From: Corinectria fuckeliana
Taxonomy: Eukaryota; Ascomycota; Sordariomycetes; Hypocreales; Nectriaceae
Assembly: GCA_019137255.1 (NCBI GenBank)
Contig: WPDH01000038.1
Coordinates: 21,539 to 85,538, forward strand
Reading direction: 5' to 3'
DNA: 64,000 bases
Below the pieces are notes generated by a model. That model saw nothing but the letters and a program-made list of their open reading frames with translations. It was not told the DNA's origin and did no database searches. This document shows, piece after piece, positions 62,733 through 64,000 of this stretch; within the stretch, counting starts at the first letter, position 1, and the number at the start of each line of letters is the position of its first letter. Made by a program: the position numbers and the translations under genes.

Positions 62733-64000
62733 TACCTAATTTAGCTTATAACTATCTAGTTCTTCTTCTAAGAAACTTAAACTAATCTATAATAAGAGGG
62801 AAAAACCCTAATAGTAAGCTATAAGATAAAAAACCTCTTACTACTCTTACCTAAAAGGGGAGTAAGTTAGGCTTAGTATATATATATAGTAATATATATT
62901 ATAAGTAGGTTTATTTTATAAGAAAAGCTAATTATATACTTATAATAATAAGTTCTTATAAGGCTTAGCCTAAATTATATACTAGAATTTAATTAGTCTT
63001 AAGTTAGGTTTAAGTTACTTATACTACTTATTCTTATTCTCCTAGGTATTATCCTTCTTATTAACTAGTATTAGTATACTTTCTCTAGCTTTTAATAGTA
63101 TTTACTCTCTTAATTAGTTAATTAGTCTAAATACTATAAGAGTTAGACTTAGACTTAAGTTTAGTCTAGCTTAAAGCTACTTTAAGAGCTATTTAAGCCC
63201 CCTCTAAGTAAGATAGTTTAGTACTATAGTTAGTATTAGTATTAATACTATTATATCTTATAGTAAGTATATTATATATTTATACTTCTTACTTAAGATA
63301 CTAAACTATATAAGTCTCTTTATATAGGTATTTCTTACTTATTTCTACTCTTTTTATACTATATAGTATATATAAGACTATACTAAGTGTATACTATTAT
63401 AGTTATAATATACTAAAGGGATCTTACTAGTAAAAGTAAAATATATTATATCTCTTATATAGTAAGCCCTCTTATAGTAGCTATACCTAGCTTATTTCTA
63501 ATAGTACTATATAATATATCTAAAGTAAAAGCACTTAAAGTACTACTTAGGTTAAATCTCCTCTAAATAAGACTTAGTCTAATAAACTTTTATAACTATA
63601 ATTATATTTTAATTATAAAGTTTATTTATATCTATTAGTTTAGTTAATAATATAACTAGTAATTAGTAAGATCTAGCTATATAATAGTTTTATAGTAGTT
63701 TTATAGTATATATCTTAATACTATTTACTTATTAGATATCTATTATAAGATTCTTAAGTAAACCTTTTATATAGCTAGTTAAGACTCTTTTAGTAACTAT
63801 TATAAACTATCTTAAGACTTAATATATACTTATACTAAAAATCGTAAAAATCTAAGTATTATCTTTTAAGAGATTTATAATTAGTTTATAAAAGAAGACT
63901 ATAATATCCCTACTAAGAAGATAATATAAGACTATTATAAATAAGAGATAACCTTTTAAGAGAGTATAATTAATAATTATTATAATATCTAATAGTATAT
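62105..64000. repeat. Terminal AT-rich RIP-degraded block
   Basis: From about 62105 to the end the sequence is TA-rich and nearly free of CA and TG; 62881-62940, for example, contains neither. No coding frame is seen. As at the left end this is most simply a RIP-mutated transposon or nest of them. The switch from the coding region is abrupt, within about 100 bp of the CmcJ-like stop codon. Confidence 0.85.
62689..62734. repeat. TTTA microsatellite
   Basis: About eleven uninterrupted TTTA units inside the AT-rich terminal block. Confidence 0.9.

Noticed and set aside
1..64000. Starship giant transposon carrying NLR cargo
   Set aside because: NLRs are known Starship accessory genes, but no DUF3435 tyrosine recombinase captain, DUF3723 or FRE gene was seen, nor matching element ends. 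The element could begin outside the window.

Overview
The window is nuclear DNA of a filamentous ascomycete, most likely a Sordariomycete. Genes carry short GT-AG introns (about 45-175 nt), coding DNA is GC-rich at third positions, and the protein families are typical of Pezizomycotina: Zn2Cys6 regulators, an AA11 LPMO, fungal NLRs, a LaeA-like methyltransferase. Both ends are extremely AT-rich and almost lack CpA/TpG, the footprint of repeat-induced point mutation (RIP). No tRNA, rRNA or CRISPR array was seen.

Layout. 1-4560 is a RIP-degraded block with one less-mutated island. 5-9.4 kb holds a small kinase-like gene, a hypothetical gene, a broken gene of a fungal 'YEYP' family and a 582-bp MITE-like element with 21-bp terminal inverted repeats and a TAA target duplication. 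9.7-14.5 kb holds an NB-ARC/TPR NLR (minus strand, frame broken twice) head-to-head with a gene for a protein with a C-terminal membrane segment. 14.8-23.2 kb holds a Dabb-domain protein, an F-box protein, a secreted AA11 LPMO, a small tubby-like protein and a Zn2Cys6 factor whose first intron appears to be GC-AG. 24.2-26.7 kb is a decayed NWD/NACHT NLR pseudogene. 27.0-31.2 kb is a divergent pair of DszC-like and DszA-like flavin monooxygenases. 33.7-36.5 kb holds an IroE/SidJ-type esterase and a membrane protein gene whose frame is interrupted by a GTAC repeat. 37.1-44.4 kb holds two Zn2Cys6 regulators on the minus strand, the second divergent from an Old Yellow Enzyme gene. 44.9-54.2 kb holds a coiled-coil protein, a Rieske/AIF-like oxidoreductase, a LaeA-like methyltransferase and an O-methyltransferase. 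54.8-59.6 kb holds a second, intact NB-ARC/TPR NLR placed tail-to-tail with a paralogue of the membrane protein beside the first NLR. A CmcJ/GA4-desaturase-like gene ends at 62.0 kb, just before the terminal RIP block.

The most interesting pattern is the repeated pairing of an NB-ARC/TPR NLR with a member of one membrane-anchored family, twice in 64 kb and in opposite arrangements (head-to-head and tail-to-tail). One NLR is intact and one is broken, while both partners are open. That suggests a two-component, self/non-self or immunity-like module. Three NLR-derived loci in one window, two of them damaged, fit rapid birth and death in an accessory, RIP-flanked region.
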